A stretch of DNA of 45,217 bases from Rikenellaceae bacterium (GCA_015060105.1 SUZD01000014.1:1-45217), one strand, 5' to 3'. Shown: positions 24,234-33,610, counted from the first letter of the stretch. A program made the numbers and translations. Notes: generated from the letters alone by a model not told the origin.

Positions 24234-25229
24234 CTACCAAACCAATGCCGAAGCACCACGAACAGCGGCGTTGTCGTCGTTGATTTGCGACAAAGCGAGT
24301 TTTACATCGCCATAAATTCTCAACAACGAAGCACGCATTGTGCGCTCGGTGGGAGCCAAAATCAGATTACCTGCTTTGGCCAAACCGCCTGTGATGAAGA
24401 TAGCCTCGGGGTCGAGTACGGGCAGTACATTTGCCAACATCTTACCGAGCATTTCACCGGTGTACTCGTATGCGCGTTGTGCCATTGCGTCACCTGCCAA
24501 TGCTGCATCACTGATATCTTTGCTTTCGATTTTGTCGGGGTCGATGTTACGCAGAACGCTCGGCTCGTCGGTCTCGTTCAACCAAGCCTTAACGGTGCGA
24601 ACGATACCTGTCGAAGAGGCGTAGGGCTCGATGCAACCGCGCAAACCGCAACCGCATTGACGACCTGCGGGCTCAACTACGATGTGACCCAACTCGCCAC
24701 CGAAACCGCGATGACCGTTGATAAGTTGGCCGTTCAGCACGATACCGCCACCAAGACCTGTACCGAGGGTTACAACCACAAAGTTTTGCATACCTTTGGC
24801 ACCACCGTAAACCATCTCGCCGATAGCAGCAGCGTTGGCGTCATTGGTTACGACGACTTTGGTATTAGCCAATTTGGGATTGTTCTCGAAACGCTCCAAA
24901 ATATCTTCTGCGATATGGAAGATACGGCTGTGGTTGTCGTTCACATTGTCGGGCGTCCAGAGGTTGCCGGGGTTGTCGATAGTACGATTGTTGTAGTTTG
25001 CCATAGGAGCACCCATACCGATACCTACTACCTCGTAATCCTCGGTTTGCAGGCCGAGCAATCTTACGATTTCGGCGCAAAGAGCATCAACATAAGCGGG
25101 GTAGTTGCTCTCGCGAGGATAGGTTGCCATAACGATAATAGAGTTGGCGCATACATTTCCATCAGCGTCCACGATTCCGATTTTGGTACGGGTTCCGCCA
25201 ATATCGATTCCGACTGAAAGTTTTTTCAT
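24234..25229 (-). CDS. ROK-family sugar kinase, probable glucokinase
   Basis: 331 residues. ATP-binding GIDIGGTRTK at residues 7-16, catalytic region NDANAAAIGE (about 130-139), phosphate motif GTGLGGGI (about 155-162) and the ROK signature ELGHIVVEPAGRQCGCGLRG, containing the zinc ligands (one His, three Cys). Such enzymes phosphorylate glucose or N-acyl hexosamines with ATP. The intact zinc motif and catalytic Asp argue against a ROK repressor, and there is no DNA-binding domain. Its length and ExGH fit bacterial glucokinase. Transcribed alone. Confidence 0.93.
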   Translation of the reverse strand: MKKLSVGIDIGGTRTKIGIVDADGNVCANSIIVMATYPRESNYPAYVDALCAEIVRLLGLQTEDYEVVGIGMGAPMANYNNRTIDNPGNLWTPDNVNDNHSRIFHIAEDILERFENNPKLANTKVVVTNDANAAAIGEMVYGGAKGMQNFVVVTLGTGLGGGIVLNGQLINGHRGFGGELGHIVVEPAGRQCGCGLRGCIEPYASSTGIVRTVKAWLNETDEPSVLRNIDPDKIESKDISDAALAGDAMAQRAYEYTGEMLGKMLANVLPVLDPEAIFITGGLAKAGNLILAPTERTMRASLLRIYGDVKLALSQINDDNAAVRGASALVW

Positions 25230-25270
25230 ATTAAATAGGTAAATAGTGGTTAATGAAGGTTAATTATTTC

Positions 25271-25302
25271 CAAATATACGACGATTTTTTATAATTACCA
25301 AA
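25271..25302 (-). promoter_or_regulatory. Promoter of the ROK kinase gene
   Basis: On the minus strand TTTG (25302-25299), 20 bp, TATATTTG (25278-25271). It is interleaved with the divergent promoter of the polyprenyl synthase gene. Confidence 0.65.
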
Positions 25303-25308
25303 AATATT

Positions 25309-25316
25309 TATCTTTG
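25309..25316 (+). promoter_or_regulatory. Promoter -7 box of the polyprenyl synthase operon
   Basis: TATCTTTG, with a T-run at 25285-25290 in the -33 position. It puts the transcript start near 25323, making the ATG at 25330 almost leaderless and the ATG at 25399 more likely. Confidence 0.5.
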
Positions 25317-25398
25317 TAAAACAAACCCTATGCCGTTGGGCTGTCTGAAACCCTATTTGGAGGGAGCCCGAGGGCGTTATAACACACACTTGTTTATT

Positions 25399-26367
25399 AT
25401 GGAAGTCAATCAACTGCTCTCACAAACAAATGACTATTTATCGTCGCTTGGTTACCCATCGTCGCCTGAATTGCTGTATCGTCCTGTGGAGTATGCACTC
25501 GAAGCGGGAGGTAAACGCCTTCGTCCTCTCTTTGTGCTGATGAGTTACGGACTCTTTGCCGACGATTACGAGCGAGCAATGCCGTGTGCAGCCGCTATCG
25601 AGGTATTTCATAACTTTACCCTTCTGCACGACGACATTATGGATAATGCACCGTTGCGTCGAGGTCGTCCTACGGTGTGGAATCGCTGGGGTGAGAATGT
25701 TGCAATATTGTCGGGTGATGCGATGATAATCAGTTCGTACAGCCTTTTGGCAAAAGCTCCTGCACACCTGTTGCAACGTGTTATGGAGTGTTTCAACCGT
25801 GTGGCGATGCAGGTGTGTGAGGGTCAGCAGTATGATATGGACTTTGAGTCGCGACAGACGGTCGAGCAAAGCGAGTATATCAATATGATTGCACTCAAAA
25901 CATCGGTGTTGTTTGAGGGCGCAATCGAGATTGGCGCAATCTTGGGAGGTGCCGATGAGCAGAATATTGCACTTTTGAAGGAGTTTGCTTTGGAGTTTGG
26001 CTTGGCTTTTCAACTGCAAGACGATTTGCTCGATAGCTATGGTGATAGCCGTTTGGGTAAGAGTGTCGGAGGCGATATTCTCGAAGGCAAAAAGACCTTC
26101 CTGATGATTTCGGCATTGAACTCCGCAACCGATGAGGACCGCGAGGCGTTGGGCACAATATGCCACGACAATAGCCTTACCTCCGAGCAGAAAATTGCCC
26201 ACACCCTCGCTATCTACGACCACTACGATGTGAAGACTCGCACCGAGGCCGAGATAAATCGCCGCTTCGAGAAGGCTCTGAACGCTCTGTCGAAGGTTGA
26301 GGCCAACGCCGATGCGCTGGCGACACTTCGAGAGTTTGTCGAAGGACTTATGAATCGTGATAAATAG
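25399..26367 (+). CDS. Trans-polyprenyl diphosphate synthase
   Basis: 322 residues from the ATG at 25399, the family's normal length and start (EVNQLLSQTNDYL); an ATG at 25330 would add 23 atypical residues. It has GGKRLRPLF, the first Asp-rich motif LLHDDIMDNAPLRRGRPT (DDxxD) and the second (FQLQDDLLDSYGD). It condenses isopentenyl diphosphate onto an allylic primer to make farnesyl/geranylgeranyl or longer chains, for quinone or carrier-lipid synthesis; product length cannot be judged safely. It is followed 3 bp later by the U32 gene, so they are co-transcribed. Confidence 0.94.
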   Translation: MEVNQLLSQTNDYLSSLGYPSSPELLYRPVEYALEAGGKRLRPLFVLMSYGLFADDYERAMPCAAAIEVFHNFTLLHDDIMDNAPLRRGRPTVWNRWGENVAILSGDAMIISSYSLLAKAPAHLLQRVMECFNRVAMQVCEGQQYDMDFESRQTVEQSEYINMIALKTSVLFEGAIEIGAILGGADEQNIALLKEFALEFGLAFQLQDDLLDSYGDSRLGKSVGGDILEGKKTFLMISALNSATDEDREALGTICHDNSLTSEQKIAHTLAIYDHYDVKTRTEAEINRRFEKALNALSKVEANADALATLREFVEGLMNRDK

Positions 26368-26370
26368 AGT

Positions 26371-27618
26371 ATGATGACACGCAAAGATATTGAGATTATG
26401 GCTCCGGTGGGCTCCTACGAGAGCCTTCATGCAGCAATCGAGGCTGGGGCAGATTCGGTCTATTTCGGTGTGGCGGGATTGAATATGCGCGCCGCTTCGT
26501 CGGTAAATTTTACGCTTGACGACTTGGCCGAGATTGTCGCTATTGCCCGTGCCGCAGGAGTGAAAACCTACCTTACGGTTAATACCATTATCTACGACCA
26601 CGAGATAGAGACACTGCACGCCGTTATTGATAGAGCGGCAGCCGAGGGTGTAACCGCCCTTATCGTTGCCGACCAGGCAGCCATTGAATACGCTCGCAGC
26701 AAAGGTATGGAGGTGCATATATCGACCCAACTCAATATCTCGAATGTCGAGACACTCCGCTTTTACTCTCGTTGGGCCGATGTCGTTGTGCTGGCCCGTG
26801 AGTTGAGTATGGAGCAGGTCGCATATATCTCGTCGCAAATTCGTGAACGCGATATTCGTGGCCCCAAAGGCGAGTTGGTGCAAATCGAGATGTTTGCACA
26901 TGGTGCATTGTGTATGGCCATTTCGGGTAAATGTTATTTGAGCGTACACGAGACGGGTTGTTCGGCAAATAGAGGAGCCTGCCGCCAAATATGCCGTCGC
27001 TCCTATACCTTGCGTGATAAGGAGACGGGTGCTGAGTTGGATGTGCAGGGACAATATCTGCTCTCGCCCAAAGACCTGTGTACAATCAACTTCCTCGATA
27101 AAATGATTGCTTCGGGTGTTCGCGTTCTTAAAATCGAGGGCCGTGCTCGTGGTGCTGATTATGTGAAACGCGTTGTTGAGTGCTATGACCATGCCGTGCG
27201 TGCGGTGTGCGATGGCACATTTACCGAAGAGTTGGCCGAGAGCCTGACCGAGCGATTGCGTACGGTATTTAATCGTGATTTCTGGGGAGGATACTATCTT
27301 GGCAAACCGATACCCGAACTTACTGCGGCTTATGGCTCGTCATCGACCAAACGCAAGGTGTTTGTGGGCAAGGTTACCAACTATTTCAAAAAGATAGGCG
27401 TTGCCGAGGTCTATGTCGAGGCTTCGCCGTTGGAGAAGGGGGCGGAATTGTTGTTCTTTGGTCGCACAACAGGACTTTTGGAGTGCTTTGCCGAGGAGGT
27501 ATATGTTGCTGACCGCCCGACCGATGTAGCGCAACAAGGCGTATATTGTTCGATAAAAACGCCCAATCTTGTGCATCGTGGCGATAAACTCTATAAACTT
27601 GTCGATACCAATGAGTGA
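26371..27618 (+). CDS. U32-family protein (TrhP/YegQ-like)
   Basis: 415 residues. Starts with the U32 hallmark IEIMAPVGSYESLHAAIEAG, a TIM-barrel-like N-terminal domain with ALIVADQAA and HISTQLNISN. The cysteine-rich core follows (HGALCMAISGKCYLS, TGCSANRGACRQICRRSY), which in this family holds an iron-sulfur cluster. Although called peptidases, close relatives (TrhP, RlhA) act in prephenate-dependent hydroxylation of tRNA uridine-34 or 23S rRNA; a tRNA role is the best inference. The length matches the YegQ-type group. Its 3' end overlaps the next gene by 8 nt. Confidence 0.92.
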   Translation: MMTRKDIEIMAPVGSYESLHAAIEAGADSVYFGVAGLNMRAASSVNFTLDDLAEIVAIARAAGVKTYLTVNTIIYDHEIETLHAVIDRAAAEGVTALIVADQAAIEYARSKGMEVHISTQLNISNVETLRFYSRWADVVVLARELSMEQVAYISSQIRERDIRGPKGELVQIEMFAHGALCMAISGKCYLSVHETGCSANRGACRQICRRSYTLRDKETGAELDVQGQYLLSPKDLCTINFLDKMIASGVRVLKIEGRARGADYVKRVVECYDHAVRAVCDGTFTEELAESLTERLRTVFNRDFWGGYYLGKPIPELTAAYGSSSTKRKVFVGKVTNYFKKIGVAEVYVEASPLEKGAELLFFGRTTGLLECFAEEVYVADRPTDVAQQGVYCSIKTPNLVHRGDKLYKLVDTNE

Positions 27619-28297
27619 TTTGCGTGAGATATTGTCGTTCCTTGACACACTGCGATTGAATAATAATCGTGAGTGGTTTAATGCGCACAAAGACGAGTAC
27701 CGCGTGGCGCAAGCGCGTTTTGACGCTATTGTAGAGCGACTGATATCCGAACTGCAAGTGCTGGACCCCTCGCTTGGAACTCTTTCGGTGCGCGATTGTA
27801 CCTATCGCATCTATCGTGATACCCGCTTCTCGCCCGATAAAACTCCTTATAAAACCCATATGAGCGCATATATCTGCCCTCACGGCCGCAAGTCGGGATA
27901 TGCGGGATACTACCTCCATATTGAGCCGATTGGCGATGGCCTGCTCGGACGAAGTATCATTGCTTCGGGCGCACATTGCCCGCTGCCGAAATTTGTGCAG
28001 AGTATTCGTGAGGAGATTTTGGATAATGGTGCCGGATTTGACCAGAGCGTCAAACGAGCAGAGGGGTGGACTCTTGACGACACCTTTGCGCTGAAACGCA
28101 TACCTCGTGGTTTTCCTGTCGATTCCAAATGGGGTGATTATCTTCGTCTAAAAGATTTTATTTTGGAGCAGGATTTGGACTCCGATGTTTTGGACGCTCG
28201 GGAGCCTGTGGCAGTGCTACGCGAGAAGTTTGCCGCGACTGTCGAGTTTAACCACCTGCTTAATCGCGCTATCGAGTACGCTTTCGAGGAGATGTAA
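27611..28297 (+). CDS. DUF2461-family protein
   Basis: 228 residues from the ATG at 27611, overlapping the U32 stop. The family pattern is clear: ILSFLDTLRLNNNREWFNAHK at the start, YRIYRDTRFSPDKTPYKTHM (about 65-84) and GYYLHIEP. Function unknown (TIGR02453 family). It is the last gene of the polyprenyl synthase - U32 transcript. Its final 29 bp overlap the 3' end of the convergent btuB-like gene, so the last codons of both proteins are encoded on opposite strands of the same DNA. Confidence 0.92.
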   Translation: MSDLREILSFLDTLRLNNNREWFNAHKDEYRVAQARFDAIVERLISELQVLDPSLGTLSVRDCTYRIYRDTRFSPDKTPYKTHMSAYICPHGRKSGYAGYYLHIEPIGDGLLGRSIIASGAHCPLPKFVQSIREEILDNGAGFDQSVKRAEGWTLDDTFALKRIPRGFPVDSKWGDYLRLKDFILEQDLDSDVLDAREPVAVLREKFAATVEFNHLLNRAIEYAFEEM

Positions 28298-30326
28298 GCT
28301 TTGCCGAGGGCGCAAATTCCAATGTTACATAGTAGTTTTGACGCGGCATAGGTCTTGACAAAACCGATTCGTACTCCTCGTTCAATAGGTTATTGATAGT
28401 AAATTTTGCTGCGAATACACCCCACGCACGACTCCATCGTTTGCCGAGCGAGAGGTCACTCATAAAGTAGGGTTGCAGAACACCCAATCGGGTTGCAGTT
28501 TGATTTGACGAGGTGGTGTATCGCTCGCTGTAATAGTTCCAACGATAGCGCAACTCCCAACCGCGCCACGCCAGCGTACCCACAATCGACGACGATAAAC
28601 GGGGAATATAGACTAATTGTTTGCCTTGTGCTTCGCTGCTCCACTCTTCGCCACCCATATTTATCGAGGGTGTCCACGCAAAACAACCATCTACCGAGAG
28701 TCTCCAATCTTTGCCGAAACGCCACGCACCGCCGGCTGCGCTTTCGATTCCGTAACTATGAACTCGGCTCACATTGACGGGCGACCAAAATCCGTTGAAG
28801 GTTGGCAGCCACAAAATCCAGTTGTCGATATACGAATCAAACCAAGTCACACGGGCGTGTATCGAAACTTTTTTCCACGCATGCTCGGCACTCACACCGA
28901 CATCGTAACTCAAACCCTCCTCTGCTTTTAGATTAGGATTTCCTCCGGGCTTGCTGTATAGGTCGTTGAGGGTCGGAAAACGATAGTTGCGTGTCGCACT
29001 TGCCCGCACAATGACATTGCCTTTGGGCGATGCAACTCCTTCGATAAATAGCGCAGGAATAGGCTTCGAGGCTTGATTGCCACACAACTGTTCACGAAGA
29101 GTAGCTCCGAGTGATAGTCGCGCTAATGGTTGCCATTTGGCCGATAGTGTGGCGTCTAACGAGAGTCTGCCGTTGTCGTAGCCGCTCAAAGTACCATTGC
29201 TGTCCTGCTTGTCGTAACGATAATCACGACTGCTTACAATATCTTGTCGCACCTCCGCTGTTGCCGACAATAACCATCGCCCCAAGTACCAACTGCCAGT
29301 AGCACCGCCTTTGATGGAGTGCAGTCGGCTGCCCGAGTCAATCATCACGATCTGTTTGCCCCCTCCCGCATCGCGCGAGTAGTTGTACTTCAAATCCGAG
29401 AAGATGTAACCCGCATCAACACGAATCGAATAGCGATGTCGGAGCATACGCCACCCAACCGTAGTACGCAGAGTGTTGTCGGTTTGGTTGTTGGTGTAGT
29501 CGTCGCCCTGACGATAACTTACCGAGAGCATAGGTAACCCTCGGTCCAATCGAGAGTACCAGATGTTTGCATCGAGTGTACCTTTATCCTTGAAATCGAC
29601 ACCGAGCGACTGAACTATATGCAGGTCGTTAATCTCGCCTCCACGATTGCGCTCGGTGGGGTAGTCCCAACCAACGAGTTTGCCTGCATCATCATATCGA
29701 AGGTTGGTCTTTTTGTAGTAGTTGGTGTACGGAAAATCGTTGCGCGAATAGGTGTATGCCACTCTACTTGACGAGGATACTCGGCCATTGGAGTAATCCA
29801 CCCGCAGAAACTCATCGAAGGTGCAGAAAGAGCCTGCGCCCGAAACAACACTGATATTGAGTCCCGGTTTGTGTGCCGTCTCCGAAGAGATGTTTACAGC
29901 ACCACCCAAAGCACCCGTAGTGCTCTCGATAGATGATGCTCCGTGATGCACTACCGCTCTGTCGATGATGATACTCGGAATGGTCGATAGGTCTATACTA
30001 CCCAGCAGTGGCGAGTTAATCTCCAAACCATTCCACAAAACTTTGGTGTGTGACGACGAAGTACCGCGCAGTGATGGTGTGGAGAGTGTTCCTCGTCCGT
30101 AACTTTTGACAAAGATGGTGGAATTTTGGGCCAGCACTTCGGCGAGTGAGAAAGAGGGGCTTTCGCGTAGTAGGGTAGAGTCGATGCGTGTTGTCTGCAT
30201 TCCGCTCTCGCGCAGACTGCGGGTAGTCACCTGCACCTGTTCGATATCGACCCTTCGCGCCACATCTTGTGCCCACGAGCCGATACCGACCAACAACATC
30301 GCAACTATGACTACACACCTTCTCAT
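28269..30326 (-). CDS. btuB: BtuB-like TonB-dependent outer-membrane receptor
   Basis: 685 residues. Signal peptide (MRRCVVIVAMLLVGIGSWAQ), then a plug domain (SLAEVLAQNSTIFVKSYG, LSTPSLRGTSSSHTKVLWNG, VVHHGASSIESTTGALGGAV) and a 22-strand-type barrel ending in an aromatic-containing strand (YYVTLEF...). Neither an N-terminal CarboxypepD extension nor SusC features are present, which fits a vitamin/siderophore-type receptor. As last gene of a cobalamin-riboswitch operon with BtuG-like and BtuH-like lipoproteins, it most likely imports B12 using TonB-ExbBD energy. Inner-membrane BtuCDF genes are not in the window. Confidence 0.93.
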   Translation of the reverse strand: MRRCVVIVAMLLVGIGSWAQDVARRVDIEQVQVTTRSLRESGMQTTRIDSTLLRESPSFSLAEVLAQNSTIFVKSYGRGTLSTPSLRGTSSSHTKVLWNGLEINSPLLGSIDLSTIPSIIIDRAVVHHGASSIESTTGALGGAVNISSETAHKPGLNISVVSGAGSFCTFDEFLRVDYSNGRVSSSSRVAYTYSRNDFPYTNYYKKTNLRYDDAGKLVGWDYPTERNRGGEINDLHIVQSLGVDFKDKGTLDANIWYSRLDRGLPMLSVSYRQGDDYTNNQTDNTLRTTVGWRMLRHRYSIRVDAGYIFSDLKYNYSRDAGGGKQIVMIDSGSRLHSIKGGATGSWYLGRWLLSATAEVRQDIVSSRDYRYDKQDSNGTLSGYDNGRLSLDATLSAKWQPLARLSLGATLREQLCGNQASKPIPALFIEGVASPKGNVIVRASATRNYRFPTLNDLYSKPGGNPNLKAEEGLSYDVGVSAEHAWKKVSIHARVTWFDSYIDNWILWLPTFNGFWSPVNVSRVHSYGIESAAGGAWRFGKDWRLSVDGCFAWTPSINMGGEEWSSEAQGKQLVYIPRLSSSIVGTLAWRGWELRYRWNYYSERYTTSSNQTATRLGVLQPYFMSDLSLGKRWSRAWGVFAAKFTINNLLNEEYESVLSRPMPRQNYYVTLEFAPSAKLTSPRKRTR

Positions 30327-30328
30327 CG

Positions 30329-31732
30329 CTATCGTTCTATCTCCTCAATGGCCGAAATCTCGGTCGAAATCTCGCCTATAACGGCCGCCGAATAACAAAC
30401 TCCGCTTTGGACACGCACAAAATCAATATGTGATATCTCTACCGCACAGCCTTGATGATTGATGGCGTTTGCAATATCAAACAAGTTCCAGCCGTTCACG
30501 CACTCCGCCGATTGATTGTCGGCATAACCCTCGCCATAAGGCAATGACACAACCTTGCCGTCGATGTATTGCACTTTGTTATGGAGCATAGTTCCTCCGA
30601 GCGTAAGATTGTGCGGAGTCCACTCGGGATAGTAGTTGTTGTCGGTGTGGTAGGCGTTGCGCTCGATAGTGCCGCACGAGCCGTCCGATGCACGCCATTG
30701 AATAGTGCCATGCGCACGGTTGGTGTTGTGTAGATATGTAACCGCCATATCTTGTTGCACATCTGCTGTGCCCGTTGCCGAGCCTTTGAGCTCGTACCAA
30801 ACCTCGTCAGCCTCTCCGTTGCCGTTGAGGTCCTGCATAACCCACACCACACCCGGCTCCGAGGAGTTGTCAAACGAGTTGCCTTTGATACGAAGGTCAT
30901 ACCCCTCGCCATTGGCAATGCTGTGGTCGAAACCGACAACAATATATCCGCCAAAGCCTCCCAACGATAAGATTTCGCCCGCCTGCAACTTGTCGAAGGC
31001 GTATTGCTCGGGCGTGCGGCCACCCATTCCTGTATTTATAAACTGCCCTGCGGCAGGTTGGTACTCCAAAACTCTGTCTGCCGAGGTGTGCGACTCTTCG
31101 CTCCGAGGGCGAGCTGCAATATTTTCCCCGATGCACACCACGCCAAAGTCGCAAAAATCGGTGTCGGTGGCAAATCGAATGTCGTAATACCCCGTCATTT
31201 CGGGACTGAAATCCAACCACGCTTCCGAGCCCGATTTTACCTCCACGCCATTGACACTCCATCGGTACTCTGTTCGCGGTTGAGGGGCAAATATTACCGG
31301 AGCCAAATGTAGTGTCGTTCCAAGCGCAATGGTGTATTCTTTTTGAGGTACGTAAAGTTGCAACGGCAGGGCTTCGGGTCGAACAATCCGTATGGTACGA
31401 CTTACCGAGGCGGTTGCAGTCTGGTCGCCTTTGTGTCGTATGGCGGTTATATTTAATATGTGTGTTCCCTCCTCGGCGGTGATGTGCATCTTGGGCTCGC
31501 TACCGATGTATGCTCCTTCAAGAGTCCACACCAGCGAGTCGTAGGTGCCGTCAATGGCGGGTTGCAACCAAAGACCGAACTCCTGTGTGGTGGTCAGTTG
31601 TGTGTCGCTCTCGTCAAGCGTTATCGTTGGTGCTGCGAGGGGCGCAGGAGTGTCGCCTTCCGAACCAATCTCGTTGTGGAAGTTACACGCACCAAAGAGT
31701 AGCGCAGCAAGTATTATCGTCGTCTTTCTCAT
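30329..31732 (-). CDS. PKD-type surface lipoprotein of the B12 operon
   Basis: 467 residues. Lipobox at Cys16 (LLFGAC). Two PKD/Ig-like beta-sandwiches lie at about 33-115 (WTLEGAYIGSEPKMHITAEE) and 118-205 (YRWSVNGVEVKSGSEAWLDF). A C-terminal domain of about 250 residues (from about VLEYQPAAGQF) includes GFDHSIANGEGYDLRIKGN, a DLNGNGEADEVWYEL loop with calcium-site spacing, and HIDFVRVQSG. Similar cell-surface proteins accompany BtuB/BtuG in other Bacteroidota, but I know no proven function. The stop is 2 bp from btuB and the start overlaps the BtuG-like gene by 1 bp. Candidate third component of surface B12 capture. Confidence 0.85.
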   Translation of the reverse strand: MRKTTIILAALLFGACNFHNEIGSEGDTPAPLAAPTITLDESDTQLTTTQEFGLWLQPAIDGTYDSLVWTLEGAYIGSEPKMHITAEEGTHILNITAIRHKGDQTATASVSRTIRIVRPEALPLQLYVPQKEYTIALGTTLHLAPVIFAPQPRTEYRWSVNGVEVKSGSEAWLDFSPEMTGYYDIRFATDTDFCDFGVVCIGENIAARPRSEESHTSADRVLEYQPAAGQFINTGMGGRTPEQYAFDKLQAGEILSLGGFGGYIVVGFDHSIANGEGYDLRIKGNSFDNSSEPGVVWVMQDLNGNGEADEVWYELKGSATGTADVQQDMAVTYLHNTNRAHGTIQWRASDGSCGTIERNAYHTDNNYYPEWTPHNLTLGGTMLHNKVQYIDGKVVSLPYGEGYADNQSAECVNGWNLFDIANAINHQGCAVEISHIDFVRVQSGVCYSAAVIGEISTEISAIEEIER

Positions 31733-32769
31733 TATTTGAAACAGAATGAGCCGGGGATAATGCCGGCGGTGAAACTGTCGAGCAGTGTGCCACTATGGTT
31801 GTAACGATACACCACGCCCGACTGAATGTAGTCTATCGCATCGGAGCAATAGATGTCACTTGTGGTTGGGTCGATACCCAAGGCGTACAACAAACGCCCG
31901 TCGGCATCAACTATGGGTGTCGAGGGCAACTTGTCGGCGGTGTATTTCAAAGCCCAAAGATGCTTGTTAAGTATATAAATGGTGCTACGAGTAGCATCAA
32001 TGCCAATGTCGGTCGGACTTATGTTAGGCAGGTTGATAACCATCTCGACGGCAAGTGGTGATGTCGTCAATCTATATAGTTTGGGTGCGATGTTGCCTGC
32101 AACGCCACAATCGGTCACCACCCACAAACGCTCCAATTTATCCATAACCATTTTGCGCGGTTGCCCCTCGATGTGAATGGAGTCGCAGATGGAATCGCTT
32201 GTGGGGTCTATGCCCAATATGGTGTTATCCCTCGACCAACAATTCACAAAAACCCTATCGCTTGTAGCAGCAAAGCACTCTGTTGAGGGGTGCGATGGGG
32301 TGAGGATATGCCCCGTAAGTTGCATTGTGCGAGGGTCGAAGATGTTGATGCGTGAGTCGTAGAGGTCCGAGATGTATGCTTTGTCTGGGGCGACAAAGTG
32401 TATGTAGCGTGGCGAATTGACACCAGTCAGTATCCCACGCAGGGTAAAGGTGTCGGGGGCGATAGCAAAAACCACCCCCGAGTTATTTACCACAATATAT
32501 AGAGTGTTGTTGTATAGTGTCATCGAGTGTGCTACATCGCCCAGACGCATATCGTTAGCACGAATGAAAATTTCGTTCTCGACACTCTGCGCTATGGGAG
32601 CGTAGTAACTCATCGAGGCGTTGCCGTACATAAAGTTACCCTCGTTGCAGACAAAAACGCCGTGCTCGGCCGCCTCGAAGTTCTCTAACTCCGAAGGCCC
32701 GAAATCCATACAGCCAACCTGCAAGCATACGAGCAGTAACCCAACAATATGTCGGCAAACCTTTGTCAT
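31732..32769 (-). CDS. btuG: BtuG-like surface B12-binding lipoprotein
   Basis: 345 residues. Lipobox at Cys20 (LQVGC) followed by an acidic stretch (ENFEAAEHG) typical of surface export. The rest is a YncE/DUF5074-type beta-propeller with repeated strands (NTLYIVVNNSGVVFAIAPDT, FVAPDKAYISDLYDSRINIF, TSDRVFVNCWSRDNTILGID). Length and fold match BtuG, the surface protein that binds B12 with very high affinity and sits on BtuB in Bacteroides. The operon position directly supports this. Assignment of cobamide-binding residues is not attempted. Confidence 0.87.
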   Translation of the reverse strand: MTKVCRHIVGLLLVCLQVGCMDFGPSELENFEAAEHGVFVCNEGNFMYGNASMSYYAPIAQSVENEIFIRANDMRLGDVAHSMTLYNNTLYIVVNNSGVVFAIAPDTFTLRGILTGVNSPRYIHFVAPDKAYISDLYDSRINIFDPRTMQLTGHILTPSHPSTECFAATSDRVFVNCWSRDNTILGIDPTSDSICDSIHIEGQPRKMVMDKLERLWVVTDCGVAGNIAPKLYRLTTSPLAVEMVINLPNISPTDIGIDATRSTIYILNKHLWALKYTADKLPSTPIVDADGRLLYALGIDPTTSDIYCSDAIDYIQSGVVYRYNHSGTLLDSFTAGIIPGSFCFK

Positions 32770-32772
32770 TGC

Positions 32773-33507
32773 CTATTTCTCGTAAACAATATCGTCGATG
32801 CAGATGTAGGCAGGAGCATTCATACCCCAATCGCCCGTATCGGTAGATGTAATTTTCAGTTCAATGCGATTAACCTCGCCAAGAGAGGTCAAATCAACCT
32901 TGGTCCAATCGCTGATGTAGGTGTTGCCCTCGGCAATGGTAACATCGATGTTGCCCGTTGCGGTTGTTCCTTGGTAACCTGTGATTGTGAGCGTTGTTTT
33001 GTCCTCGTTGCTCCATTGCGAGAAACTATCTTCGCCCTTAACATAGCATACAGTGGTGGTGCTGTTGTTCAACATAAGACTTTGGGGTGCGACCGTGCTG
33101 TTGAACTTGATGTCGGGGGTGTAGAGCGAGCCTACCGAAACCGAGTGGTAGTAGATTGCGAACTTGCTACCCGAATAGGCTCCCGTAGGTGAGGCGTATT
33201 GGTGCGAATAGTCGCTTTGGTACTCGGTTTGAGTGTTGTTACTGAATGTCCAACCCAACCATACAAACCAGGGAGTCTCCTGACGCCAAGTGTCAAAACG
33301 AGCACCCAGCAGACTCTCGGAGTAGATGTCATAACTCTCGGTGTCGTCTTTGGTGTTGGTTGCTTGTCCCCAACTGCGACCCTCTTCGTTGAGTGCTACT
33401 TGCTCGAAGTCGATAGTGTAGGTTTGAGGAGTGTTCTCCTCCTCGGCGTTGTTGCAGGCTGTGAGCGTCAAAGTCACGAGCACTGCCCAAAGTGTGTACT
33501 TTTTCAT
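32773..33507 (-). CDS. DUF4465 lipoprotein, BtuH-like
   Basis: 244 residues. Signal peptide with lipobox at Cys18 (LTLTAC) and acidic residues next to it (NNAEEEN). The remainder is one beta-rich DUF4465-type domain, from TYTIDFEQVALNEEGRSWGQ to the end motif MNAPAYICIDDIVYEK. As I recall, DUF4465-type proteins in cobamide operons include BtuH, a second class of surface B12-binding lipoprotein. First gene of the operon, just behind the riboswitch leader; 3 bp before the BtuG-like gene. The B12 role is inferred from riboswitch and neighbours. Confidence 0.82.
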   Translation of the reverse strand: MKKYTLWAVLVTLTLTACNNAEEENTPQTYTIDFEQVALNEEGRSWGQATNTKDDTESYDIYSESLLGARFDTWRQETPWFVWLGWTFSNNTQTEYQSDYSHQYASPTGAYSGSKFAIYYHSVSVGSLYTPDIKFNSTVAPQSLMLNNSTTTVCYVKGEDSFSQWSNEDKTTLTITGYQGTTATGNIDVTIAEGNTYISDWTKVDLTSLGEVNRIELKITSTDTGDWGMNAPAYICIDDIVYEK

Positions 33508-33568
33508 AGTGTTTAATAAATGTGTTGGTTAAAAATTGTGTCCCGCAATTTCTTCTCTGCGCCCCCAA

Positions 33569-33610
33569 ACAAAAGCGACGCAGAGCTTTCCTGCTCCGCG
33601 TCGCTTTTGT
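33569..33610 (-). terminator. Leader terminator-like hairpin (riboswitch expression platform candidate)
   Basis: An 18-bp stem with one mismatch (ACAAAAGCGACGC... / ...GCGTCGCTTTTGT) and a 6-nt loop. It lies between the riboswitch aptamer and the first ATG and on the minus strand runs into TTTTGTTTG. It fits a transcription attenuator controlled by B12, though the stem also reads as a terminator on the plus strand. Confidence 0.65.

Noticed and set aside
25438-27192. 584-codon open frame opposite the polyprenyl synthase and U32 genes
   Set aside because: Spans two real genes in antisense and has no domain-like sequence.
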